DNA of 64,000 nt from Paenibacillus sp. Root52 (GTDB lineage: Bacteria > Bacillota > Bacilli > Paenibacillales > Paenibacillaceae): contig NZ_LMFO01000032.1 of assembly GCF_001426865.1 (NCBI RefSeq), positions 213,536 to 277,535 on the forward strand. Reading direction: 5' to 3'. Every line of letters starts with the position of its first letter. The stretch's first letter is position 1. Below the pieces are notes generated by a model, which ran no database searches, was not told the origin of the DNA, and worked only from the letters and a program-made list of their open reading frames with translations. Below are positions 26,194-33,519 of this stretch, piece after piece. The position numbers and the translations under genes were made by a program.

Positions 26194-27167
26194 AAGTATT
26201 GTTTCTTGAAAGCCACCCTATGTGGATTCACGGACTTCCTAACGGATTCAGGGACGCAGGTCATACCGTGAAAATTTCCGGCGTTCTTACCCGAAGCAAG
26301 TTATCTAGATTGATGAAGGACTTTAAGCCGGATCTTGTCATTAGTATGGGCTGGACACCGGAGCATACGGTCAATAAGCAGAAATGGATGAGAAGATATA
26401 TTGGTGATACACACATTCCCCATGTGTATTGGGCAACAGAAGACCCTACGCATCATGAATCCTTTTCACGTCCTTATGTCCGCGTAGTCCAACCTGATTT
26501 TGTTTTTACCATATGTCGTTCCATGGTGAAAAAATATCAACGTATGGGCATTAAAGCTGCACATATGGACTTTGGTTTTCACCGTAAAGTACATCGAAGA
26601 GGAAAAGTCGTTCCTCATTTGAAAAGCAACATTGCAGTGGTAGCTAATGGTTATTCTAGAATACTCAAACTGTATCCGGAGCATTTTCGCATTAAATCGT
26701 TACATCATTTGATTCGTCCACTAGTTCAAGAGGGTACTCGAATCGACTTTTGGGGAAAACAGTGGGAAGAAATGAAACCTGTTCTGGGAACACGCATCCC
26801 GCGAAGTTGGATACATGGATACCTGGAGTATCCAGATGCACGCAAAGTATACAGCTCCGCCAAAATTGTCATTGGTCCGCAGAATCAACTTAATCAGGTA
26901 ACCCAGAGGACGTATGAGATTTTGGGTTCGGGAGGCTTCCTGATTACAAGCGATACGCCTGAGATCCGCCGTTTGTTCACACCGGGTCGTGATCTAGTTG
27001 TTTCGGCTTCACCCAAGCAGACAAGCAAGCTTATTCGATACTATCTTAAGCATCCCGAAGCGCGTGAAGAGATCCGTAGACATGGCCAGCGTACTGCACG
27101 TAAACATAACTATAAATCGCGCGCTCAATACATGATTCGTCAATTGAAGAAGCATAACATCCTTTAA
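26190..27167 (+). CDS. CgeB-like glycosyltransferase, paralogue 3
   Basis: A 325-residue GT-B type protein, third CgeB-like paralogue, starting MKVLFLESHPMWIHGLPNGF from a GTG with AGGAGG upstream. It shares VYWATEDPTHHESFSRP and VTQRTYEILGSGGFLITSD with its relatives. The start overlaps the stop of the deacetylase by four bases. The PdaB-like deacetylase copy 2 follows 26-38 bases downstream, so the alternation of transferase and deacetylase continues. The protein is strongly basic, with no signal or membrane segment. Likely a cytoplasmic or mother-cell enzyme adding sugars to a spore-envelope glycan. Confidence 0.85.
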   Translation: MKVLFLESHPMWIHGLPNGFRDAGHTVKISGVLTRSKLSRLMKDFKPDLVISMGWTPEHTVNKQKWMRRYIGDTHIPHVYWATEDPTHHESFSRPYVRVVQPDFVFTICRSMVKKYQRMGIKAAHMDFGFHRKVHRRGKVVPHLKSNIAVVANGYSRILKLYPEHFRIKSLHHLIRPLVQEGTRIDFWGKQWEEMKPVLGTRIPRSWIHGYLEYPDARKVYSSAKIVIGPQNQLNQVTQRTYEILGSGGFLITSDTPEIRRLFTPGRDLVVSASPKQTSKLIRYYLKHPEAREEIRRHGQRTARKHNYKSRAQYMIRQLKKHNIL

Positions 27168-27204
27168 AATAAATGACTACTCGAAAGGAAGGATGACCGC
27201 AGTA

Positions 27205-27819
27205 ATGAAGAAGCAACAGGTGCTAAGCCGGATTTCAACGAATCAAAAGCGGGTTGCTTTAACTTTTGATATTGCTAATGGTCATGAAGTGCCCCTGCGT
27301 ATGTTGCCGCTTTTGCAAAAGCTTGGGGTGAAAAAGGCTACATTTTTCATCACAGGTATCTGGGCGGAGGAGCACCCCAAAATAGCGAAGCGGATAAGGC
27401 GAGAAGGTTATGAGATCGGATCACATGGATATCGGCATCAGGATTACAGAACACATAACAATACATGGATCAAGAATGAAGTGAAGTTAGCTCAGAATGC
27501 AATAGTTCGTGCAACAGGAGTATGGCCCTGCCTATTTCGTACACCTGGCGGAGATATGGATCATCGTGTCATCAAGAAGCTCCAGTTATTGAATCAGACT
27601 ATTGTGCATTGGGATGTAGACTCCTTGGATTGGAAACTAACCCGAATTAGCACTATTGTAAACCGGGTTGTGCCTCATACTCGACCTGGCTCTATCGTGT
27701 TGCTTCATGCGAATGATCCTTGGCATCAAAGTTTGAAGGCAGTGCCCATTATTGTTCGGAGGTTAAGGCGTAAGGGATATCGATTTGCAACGGTTTCTGA
27801 ACTGTTGCGGCAGCGATAA
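27205..27819 (+). CDS. PdaB-like NodB polysaccharide deacetylase, copy 2
   Basis: About 204 residues, close to the copy at 23.8-24.5 kb. Motif 1 is TFDIANGHE (second Asp replaced), motif 2 SHGYRHQDY, motif 3 RTPGGD, motif 4 DSLDWKL and motif 5 IVLLHAND. The start is uncertain: the ATG at 27205 has AAGGATGA eight bases before it, while the ATG four codons earlier overlaps that site. It has no signal peptide. It lies after the third CgeB-like gene and before a GT2 gene in the same direction. The sequence similarity to the first copy suggests a local duplication with rearrangement. Confidence 0.87.
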   Translation: MKKQQVLSRISTNQKRVALTFDIANGHEVPLRMLPLLQKLGVKKATFFITGIWAEEHPKIAKRIRREGYEIGSHGYRHQDYRTHNNTWIKNEVKLAQNAIVRATGVWPCLFRTPGGDMDHRVIKKLQLLNQTIVHWDVDSLDWKLTRISTIVNRVVPHTRPGSIVLLHANDPWHQSLKAVPIIVRRLRRKGYRFATVSELLRQR

Positions 27820-27846
27820 ATCTTGTGAAATTCAGGAGCCGATTCT

Positions 27847-28599
27847 ATGCATTTAACTCGAAGGGAAAAGCGTGCTAGACAATTTCAATCCGAAGACGTG
27901 AGCGTTATCGTCTGTACCAATCGTCCAGAGCATTTCAATCGTTTACTTGCAAACTATGGTAGACAGAAGTATGCGGCCAAGGAGTTAATCATCGTACTGA
28001 ACAATGATTCCATGAAACTGAAAGATTACATGAAAAAAATCAATAAAAGAAGTGATGTCCGGCTGTACCAAGTCTCCGAAAAAAAGTCACTAGGTCATTG
28101 TTTGAACTATGCTATTCGCCGGGCAAAACATCAAATCATTGCCAGATTTGACGACGATGACTATTACTCCCCCTACTATCTGAACACAATGATGTATACA
28201 TTAAACCACTCAAAAGCAGACATTGTGGGGAAGAGAGCGTGCCTTGTATACCTGGAATCCAATTCTAAACTGTTGTTGCGTCATCCGAAGGATCAAAATT
28301 GCATTGTTGACCAAGTCGCTGGTGCGACGTTGTTGTTTCGAAAAAAGGTTTTTAAGAAAGTTCAGTTCCAGCCAGTGTCACTCGGAGAATGTGTGGGGTT
28401 CCTAATCCGATGCAAACGAAGAGGTTACAAGATTTATGCATCGGGCTGGTCCCATTACGTTATTAGACGTCGCGCCAACAAATCTAATCATACTTGGAAA
28501 ATCAGTGATCATCAGTTGCTCGTCCAAAGTATTGAATTAAAGAAATGTGATGCGGATTACAGAAGCTACGCCCTTAGTGAGTGTTATGCAAAGACATGA
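27847..28599 (+). CDS. Family 2 glycosyltransferase, short form
   Basis: A 250-residue GT-A enzyme. It has VSVIVCTNRPEHFNRLLANY (nucleotide site), LIIVLNND, GHCLNYAIRRAKHQIIARF and the metal-binding DDDDYYSPYYL (about residue 100). The acceptor half is short and Lys/Arg rich, with VRDQ-like LVQSIELKKCD near the end. No membrane segment. AGGAG is present about eight bases before the ATG. Its last 16 bases overlap the convergent cortex-hydrolase-like gene. Position in the cluster suggests it supplies another sugar to the same glycan as the CgeB-like enzymes. Confidence 0.85.
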   Translation: MHLTRREKRARQFQSEDVSVIVCTNRPEHFNRLLANYGRQKYAAKELIIVLNNDSMKLKDYMKKINKRSDVRLYQVSEKKSLGHCLNYAIRRAKHQIIARFDDDDYYSPYYLNTMMYTLNHSKADIVGKRACLVYLESNSKLLLRHPKDQNCIVDQVAGATLLFRKKVFKKVQFQPVSLGECVGFLIRCKRRGYKIYASGWSHYVIRRRANKSNHTWKISDHQLLVQSIELKKCDADYRSYALSECYAKT

Positions 28600-29081
28600 T
28601 TTCCAATTCGCAATTTGATTCGTAATCTCTTTACCCAGGTGGAGGTAGCTTTGTCGGGATTGAAGAAGTAGAGTGATCCTAATGAGGGATCCTTACCCTT
28701 CAGAGCTTCTCTTGCGGCTCGATAGGCACGTTGTTGCGGTTTGAGCCAAAACTGTCCATTGCTAACCACGGTAAAGGCAAGAGGCTCAGTAATCACTTCT
28801 ACAAGTGATGTAGGGAATTCAGGGGATTTTAATCGGTTTAATACCACTGCCCCCACAGCCACCATTCCGTGGTACGGCTCTCCTCTGCTTTCACTATAGA
28901 TTGTTCGAGCTAATAGATTTAACTGGATGTCTCCAGATGTTAGTTCTTTCAGACGAGGTATTGTCAGGCGATGCAATGTCGATTTTGGACTTATTTTAAA
29001 ATCATGCTGAAATGCAATCAAATTGGCACGTATTGTTTTTTTCTTGTATCCCAACAACCTCAGTCGTTCATTAAGCAACAT
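28584..29081 (-). CDS. SleB/CwlJ-type cell wall hydrolase without signal peptide
   Basis: A 165-residue protein with a peptidoglycan-binding-like N-terminus (LRLLGYKKKTIRANLIAFQ, about 8-26) and a Hydrolase_2 domain (about 50-165). The catalytic-Glu region is LARTIYSESRGEPYHGMVAV, then GAVVLNRLKS; the conserved end is SLGSLYFFNPDKATSTWV. Family members hydrolyse spore cortex at germination as lytic transglycosylase-like enzymes. The ATG was chosen because AGGAGGT lies nine bases upstream; further upstream residues would encode that site. It lacks a signal peptide, like CwlJ (made in the mother cell) and unlike SleB. It is divergent from the Mur ligase and overlaps the GT2 at its 3' end. Confidence 0.85.
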   Translation of the reverse strand: MLLNERLRLLGYKKKTIRANLIAFQHDFKISPKSTLHRLTIPRLKELTSGDIQLNLLARTIYSESRGEPYHGMVAVGAVVLNRLKSPEFPTSLVEVITEPLAFTVVSNGQFWLKPQQRAYRAAREALKGKDPSLGSLYFFNPDKATSTWVKRLRIKLRIGNHVFA

Positions 29082-29206
29082 CTCACATAACCTCCTCATA
29101 GATTCGAGTCCATATAGCAAACTTGGAATCTCATATGATCAATCTATGAAAAGAAAAAGTATTGCGAACCTCCCTTTACCCAGTTTCATGCCAAAGGAGG
29201 CAGAAC

Positions 29207-30292
29207 ATGAACAAGCCAATCGTTGCGATCACGGGCAGCTCGGGAAAGACCACAACGAAAGAGATGATCGCATCTATTTTGCAAACGCGTTGGAGGACAT
29301 TTAAGTCTGTAGAAAATGGGAATGATACCTGGTTTACCTCTCAATATAAAAGACAAATTACCTCTTATCATAAAGCAGTTGTCCTTGAGTACGGAATGAA
29401 GGAAAAGGGCGATATCAAACGTCATTGTGAATTGATTCAACCTACTTTTGGAGTAATTACTAACGTGGGTCGTGCCCACATCGGTCACTTTAAAGATGGA
29501 TTGCGTGGTATTGCTTCAGCTAAATCTGAGCTTATTGCTGGAATGAACCGCAAGGGGATGCTTTTTCTCAATAAAGATGATCCTCATTCGAAACGACTAA
29601 ATCTTAAATCTTTCCAAGGTAAACGAATAACAGTAGGTTTACAAAACAAGGCAGATTTCAATGCACGAAATATTCGCTATAGCTCAAAAGGCATGAATTT
29701 CACCGTGTGTTTGAACCAAATTAAACATCGTTTTCACATTCCCTGTTTTGGAAAATGTAATGTTTACAATGCCTTGTTTGCTATTGCTGTTTCCCATCAT
29801 CTTGGCTGTTCAGTTGCAGAGATTAAACGAGGATTTCGTAAAATGGAGAAGCCTTATGGTCGTCTTTCCGTGTTCAAAAATTATCGTAAAATAACGGTAA
29901 TCAATGATAGTTTTAATACGAAACCTGAACTGGATTCTGCACTTGAAGTTTTGAGACATGTTGGTTCAACTGGAGGAAGAAAAATCGCTATTCTAGGGGA
30001 TATACAGGATTTGGGCAAACATGCCAAACGAATTCATTTGGCACAAGGACGGAAATTGGGGAAAAAGAAGTTAGACTTGTTATATACGTTTGGTAACCAT
30101 TCCAGGTATCTGAGCATTGGTGCACAACAAGAGGGTATGTCTTCGAAACAAGTGAAGCATTTCACTCAAATACACGCATTAAAAAGAGTACTGGCAATGC
30201 AACGGAAAACAGGAGATACATTTTTATTGAAAGGCTCAACCAACGGTCATCCTGTCAAATTAATGGATGTAGCGGATTGGCTTATCCAATAA
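29207..30292 (+). CDS. Mur ligase family protein lacking the N-terminal domain
   Basis: A 361-residue ATP-dependent amide ligase related to MurF. It starts almost directly at the central ATP-binding domain: MNKPIVAITGSSGKTTTKEM, with P-loop GSSGKTTT. KAVVLEYGMKEKGDIKRHC and ITNVGRAHIGHFKDG follow, and the C-terminal ligase domain has INDSFNTKPELDSALEVLR and IAILGDIQDLGKHAKRIH. The roughly 80-residue UDP-sugar-binding N-terminal domain of MurF (about 450 residues) is missing. The substrate is therefore probably not the standard UDP-MurNAc peptide, or binding is done by a partner. AAAGGAGG lies six bases before the ATG. It ends the CgeB/deacetylase cluster. Confidence 0.87.
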   Translation: MNKPIVAITGSSGKTTTKEMIASILQTRWRTFKSVENGNDTWFTSQYKRQITSYHKAVVLEYGMKEKGDIKRHCELIQPTFGVITNVGRAHIGHFKDGLRGIASAKSELIAGMNRKGMLFLNKDDPHSKRLNLKSFQGKRITVGLQNKADFNARNIRYSSKGMNFTVCLNQIKHRFHIPCFGKCNVYNALFAIAVSHHLGCSVAEIKRGFRKMEKPYGRLSVFKNYRKITVINDSFNTKPELDSALEVLRHVGSTGGRKIAILGDIQDLGKHAKRIHLAQGRKLGKKKLDLLYTFGNHSRYLSIGAQQEGMSSKQVKHFTQIHALKRVLAMQRKTGDTFLLKGSTNGHPVKLMDVADWLIQ

Positions 30293-30321
30293 TTCAAGGA
30301 GGTATAGAACACCTATAACAA

Positions 30322-30357
30322 CAAAGGAGATCAACCCATTGGTCGTCTCCTTTGAGT
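30322..30357. terminator. Hairpin terminator between Mur ligase and oleate hydratase
   Basis: CAAAGGAGA pairs with TCTCCTTTG around a 15-base loop. The U-tract is weak on both strands (GAGTATCC forward, TTGTTGTT reverse), so efficiency is uncertain. The two genes converge here. Confidence 0.55.
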
Positions 30358-30395
30358 ATCCTATTCCTATCTCAAATAACCAGCACTTAATGTGC

Positions 30396-31976
30396 TTATC
30401 TGAATGAGGTCACAAAACTACTGAACAATGTGCGGACATCATACTGATACTGATGAATGGGTTCAATCGGTCGATTTACTCCGAGTAGGGTGTAGACAGC
30501 AATCCGCGCCGCCCGAACCGAATATTCTTCCGTGAACACCACGTCATCAGGAATCTCGCAGAATTGACTGATAAAGGCAAGATTGGTGGAGCCGTCAGGA
30601 ACGACCTTTGGACGATCACTGTTCAATCTGGGCATAAATTGCGCTGTAATGTAAGGCATCATACATGGAATACAGTTAGCAGTAGCCATAATGGCTTCTT
30701 GATGTTCCTGAAAATGAAGATGGCCGATGAGTTCCTGCATAATCTCTTCTCCCGTACAATCACACATGCGTTTCTTCACGTAGTCACCTACGTTATCGGT
30801 ATATAAGCCGTAACCCCAGAATACGTTGACATGCTCCGGCTGCCCACGGAAGTGTGGCTGGAAGGCGAGCACGACGGACATAAACCAACTGGAATCTTTG
30901 AAGGTGACTAACGCACCGGTACCTGCACGATTACGCGTGAATTTCTCCATCAGATCGAAGAACACTGAATCTTGAAAAGTAACGGTAAACGATTCCCATT
31001 TGGACTCATCTACATGATCGTTAAAAGAAGAAGGGTTGCCAAGTAAAGGTTTCTTGGCAGCAATGTTCTCCCATAGCTTCCAAGAGCTGCCCTTGCCGTT
31101 CAGCTTCGGAGCGGCGTACATGGAACCGATATCGGCTCCCTCGGTCATCGAACCGTTGGTGACAATGACCAGATCACCTTCATGAATATCAATAATGTCC
31201 TCGTCACCGTTCCGGCGTACATGCATCCGTTGAACTGTAATCCCATCGCCTTCTTTGAAGTCTAGGTCGGTGACGGTGCATTTCAGGGTGAAATCTACGC
31301 CGAATGGTTCAAGGTATTTTTGCAGAGGTAAGATGATGGAATCATATTGATTAAATGGAGTACGTGTAACACCTTCAAGCGTTTGAATTCTTGGGAATTC
31401 GTGAAAGAAGCGGAGCATATATCGCTTGAATTCTACGGCACTGTGCCAAGGCTGGAAAGCGAAGGTGGTAGCCCACATATACCAGAAGTTCGTTTTGAAA
31501 AAGTGAGGCCCAAACCAATCACTGATCCTTAATTTACCTAGTGTATCTTCAGGTGTGATGATCAGCTTGCCCATCGCTAGCCGGTCGGCCATATCAAAGC
31601 CCATGGAGAGCACATCTTCGACCTCGCCGTCACGGTTAATGAGCCGAGCGTTGGAGTGGGTGGGGTTAGCATGATCAAAATCGATAATTTCTTGTCTGAC
31701 CGACAAACCAGGACGATCGATAGAGGGAATGGAAGCCAGTAGCTCCCAGAGATTCTCATAAGCCTCGTCATTGAGCATTCGTCCACCGCGGATGATATAT
31801 CCTTGATCGGGGTTACCAGCGCCGTCGTTACTACCACCCAGAATGTTCATCTCTTCGATAATGTGAATGTGCTCTCCTGGGAAGTCGCAGTCTCGGACAA
31901 GATATGCTGCCCCTGCTAATGAAGCAATGCCGCCACCTACAAAATAGACCTGTCTATTACCGTATTCGTTCTTCAC
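30396..31976 (-). CDS. ohyA: Oleate hydratase (myosin-cross-reactive antigen family)
   Basis: An FAD-dependent hydratase adding water to the cis-9 double bond of oleic acid to give 10-hydroxystearate; acts peripherally at the membrane. The FAD-binding QVYFVGGGIASLAGAAYLV is at the N-terminus, followed by IIEEMNILGGSNDGAGN and GGRMLNDEAYENLWELL, all diagnostic. The end contains SEY-like FTEEYSVRAARIAVYTLLG. A GTG start giving 526 residues was chosen because GGAGGCG lies nine bases upstream; the longer frame has an implausible leader. The TetR-type gene lies upstream on the same strand. The enzyme is known to detoxify unsaturated fatty acids. Confidence 0.95.
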   Translation of the reverse strand: MKNEYGNRQVYFVGGGIASLAGAAYLVRDCDFPGEHIHIIEEMNILGGSNDGAGNPDQGYIIRGGRMLNDEAYENLWELLASIPSIDRPGLSVRQEIIDFDHANPTHSNARLINRDGEVEDVLSMGFDMADRLAMGKLIITPEDTLGKLRISDWFGPHFFKTNFWYMWATTFAFQPWHSAVEFKRYMLRFFHEFPRIQTLEGVTRTPFNQYDSIILPLQKYLEPFGVDFTLKCTVTDLDFKEGDGITVQRMHVRRNGDEDIIDIHEGDLVIVTNGSMTEGADIGSMYAAPKLNGKGSSWKLWENIAAKKPLLGNPSSFNDHVDESKWESFTVTFQDSVFFDLMEKFTRNRAGTGALVTFKDSSWFMSVVLAFQPHFRGQPEHVNVFWGYGLYTDNVGDYVKKRMCDCTGEEIMQELIGHLHFQEHQEAIMATANCIPCMMPYITAQFMPRLNSDRPKVVPDGSTNLAFISQFCEIPDDVVFTEEYSVRAARIAVYTLLGVNRPIEPIHQYQYDVRTLFSSFVTSFR

Positions 31977-32149
31977 AATGATTCGCCTCCATAAGGGTTC
32001 TGTAATCACATCCCTAATGTAAACCTTGCAGGTGAAGTAAGGTATGGTCAAAAGAATAGGAGTGTCTACTTTTTGGTCACTTTTGGAAAAATGTCTAAAT
32101 TATGATTTGGCGCGCTGTCATCATACATACAAGTAAGTTAAAAATAAGA

Positions 32150-32192
32150 TATATAAGATAAGTAAGTAAGTAAGTAAGTGAGTGAGCGATAA
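32150..32192. repeat. Short tandem AAGT repeat
   Basis: The tetramer AAGT/TAAG repeats about five times without break (32155-32180), then decays to GAGT. It lies between oleate hydratase and its presumed regulator, near the hydratase promoter region, and could vary in copy number by slippage. Confidence 0.6.
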
Positions 32193-32196
32193 ACGA

Positions 32197-32233
32197 AATA
32201 AGCTGCGCATCCTTAGGTGGATGGCAGCTTATT
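32197..32233 (-). terminator. Terminator overlapping the end of the TetR-type gene
   Basis: On the minus strand AATAAGCTGC-cATCC pairs with GGAT-gc-GCAGCTTATT and is followed by TCGTTT. The left half of the stem lies within the last codons of the regulator gene. Confidence 0.55.
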
Positions 32234-32788
32234 CTCATATCTGTGTAATGCTCGTACCACGTTGCCTTCGATCAGCTCACTAAGCTTCTCAATGATCTGT
32301 TTTGGCGGCTCTGACATGTGGCCTCTCATCCACTGAATGATCAGTCCAGTAAACGCCAAGGTGTAAAAGTTGGCCACAAACTCCTTGTCCTCACTTCGTA
32401 CCTGGATCCCGCAAGCTAGTTCATCAATGACACCCATGATCAGATCATGCGTTACCTCATAGAGATATCCATCGAGGTGTGTTCGTCCAAGAGAATCCAA
32501 AGTATTGAAGCAGAACGCCTTATTATCCTCGATATAACAAAAGATTTTATAGAATCCATCCGTCCATGTACTGTAGCTTCGATACTCCGTTAGACTCTCC
32601 ACCGCTTCGGTCTTATAGATCCACTCAAGCAGCGCATAAATATCCTGAAAATGATAATAGAAGGTTTGCCGGTTCACACCACAATCGTCAACAAGGTGTT
32701 TGACTGTAATCTTGTTTAGCGGTACATGCTCCATCAGTAATTTAAGCGAACGAGCCAGCGCTTTTTTAGTTAGGTGAGAAGCAGACAT
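32213..32788 (-). CDS. TetR/AcrR-family regulator, DhaS-like
   Basis: A 191-residue transcription regulator. The N-terminal helix-turn-helix is KITVKHLVDDCGVNRQTFYY (about 25-44), typical of TetR. The C-terminal part (FKIFCYIEDNKAFCFNTLDS, LAFTGLIIQWMRGHMSEPP) matches the TetR C-terminal type of DhaS-like proteins. The gene lies just upstream of the oleate hydratase in the same direction, so it probably controls that gene in response to fatty acids. No binding-site palindrome was pinned down. AGGTG precedes the ATG. Confidence 0.85.
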   Translation of the reverse strand: MSASHLTKKALARSLKLLMEHVPLNKITVKHLVDDCGVNRQTFYYHFQDIYALLEWIYKTEAVESLTEYRSYSTWTDGFYKIFCYIEDNKAFCFNTLDSLGRTHLDGYLYEVTHDLIMGVIDELACGIQVRSEDKEFVANFYTLAFTGLIIQWMRGHMSEPPKQIIEKLSELIEGNVVRALHRYENKLPST

Positions 32789-32829
32789 TTCATTTCACCT
32801 CTTCGTAAGGGTTAGGTTCATTATCAGTC

Positions 32830-33150
32830 AAATATGCACCAGACTCCATGACCAAAAGCACCAAAAAAACGAAAATCAAAGGAAGCACAAAGAAGGAACG
32901 AGGAAAGGGAAGTGAATCAAAAACCAAAACTAAGATTCAAACAGAGATCAGAAACAAGGAAACATAACCCATAAGCAGAATTCAAGAACTAAAACCGATA
33001 TGAATAAAACAAATTAATTAAAAGAAAATAAATCCCCCTATAATCCAGAAACTCTAAACGTCAGCTCCCAACCCCAACCCTCTAAAACCAAAGACCAAAT
33101 TCAAACCCCAATAACCAAAAACTAAAACCAAAAATAATTTCTAAACCAAA
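32830..33150. other. Long A/C-rich, G-poor tract without a gene
   Basis: About 320 bases in which the plus strand is dominated by A and C (ACCAAA, CCCCAA, AAAACC words) with very few G. No convincing reading frame or binding site is seen. It lies between the TetR-type gene's upstream side and the terminator of the M20 gene. With the sequence up to 33519 it forms the longest gene-free stretch of the window (731 bases). Confidence 0.6.
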
Positions 33151-33180
33151 AAAAGCAAACGACCCGAAGGCCGTTTGCTT
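33147..33180 (-). terminator. Terminator of the M20 peptidase gene
   Basis: On the minus strand AAGCAAACG and CGTTTGCTT form a perfect 9-bp stem followed by TTTTT. It lies about 340 bases beyond the peptidase stop, so the transcript would have a long 3' tail containing the 33.4-kb palindrome. Confidence 0.7.
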
Positions 33181-33367
33181 ATAATCCCTATACACTCCCC
33201 CCTAAAGGTGGAGGTCTTATCTTAAAATCAGTTCATGGGTGCAGCAACGTAGTGGAGGGGACGAAATCGATCGTAAAGATAGCGATGATTTAAAGACTAA
33301 TTCGTCACCGTAATATCTACCCCACTCAGTGAAAGTTAAATAAATAATTTACACGTCTAACGGAGCA

Positions 33368-33480
33368 GGGAGAAAAAAGCTGGAGAAGCGGAGCGCTCGC
33401 CTTTATCCCCGTGATTTCTCCCTTTAGAGAAGGGAATCAAAGAAATCTGGGGATAACAGCGATCGGAAGCTTGTTCTCCC
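33368..33480. repeat. 113-bp near-palindromic extragenic element
   Basis: The two halves pair almost throughout: GGGAGAA with TTCTCCC, AGC with GCT, CGCTCGC with GCGATCG (one mismatch), TTATCCCC with GGGGATAA and GATTTCT with AGAAATC. An inner alternative stem CCCTT/AAGGG lies at the centre. It sits 40 bases after the M20 peptidase stop and has no coding potential. It resembles a repetitive extragenic palindrome or mobile MITE-like unit. Confidence 0.65.
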
Positions 33481-33519
33481 AGCATAGTGATAACCGTGTA
33501 AGGGTTGTTTCTTTAACTT

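Noticed and set aside
25522..30292. Reading the CgeB/deacetylase cluster as a classical capsule or teichoic acid locus
   Set aside because: No flippase, polymerase, ligase or nucleotide-sugar synthesis genes are present; spore-type families dominate.
33181..33367. Possible small RNA gene in the gene-free stretch
   Set aside because: No promoter-like element could be paired with a terminator in the same direction.
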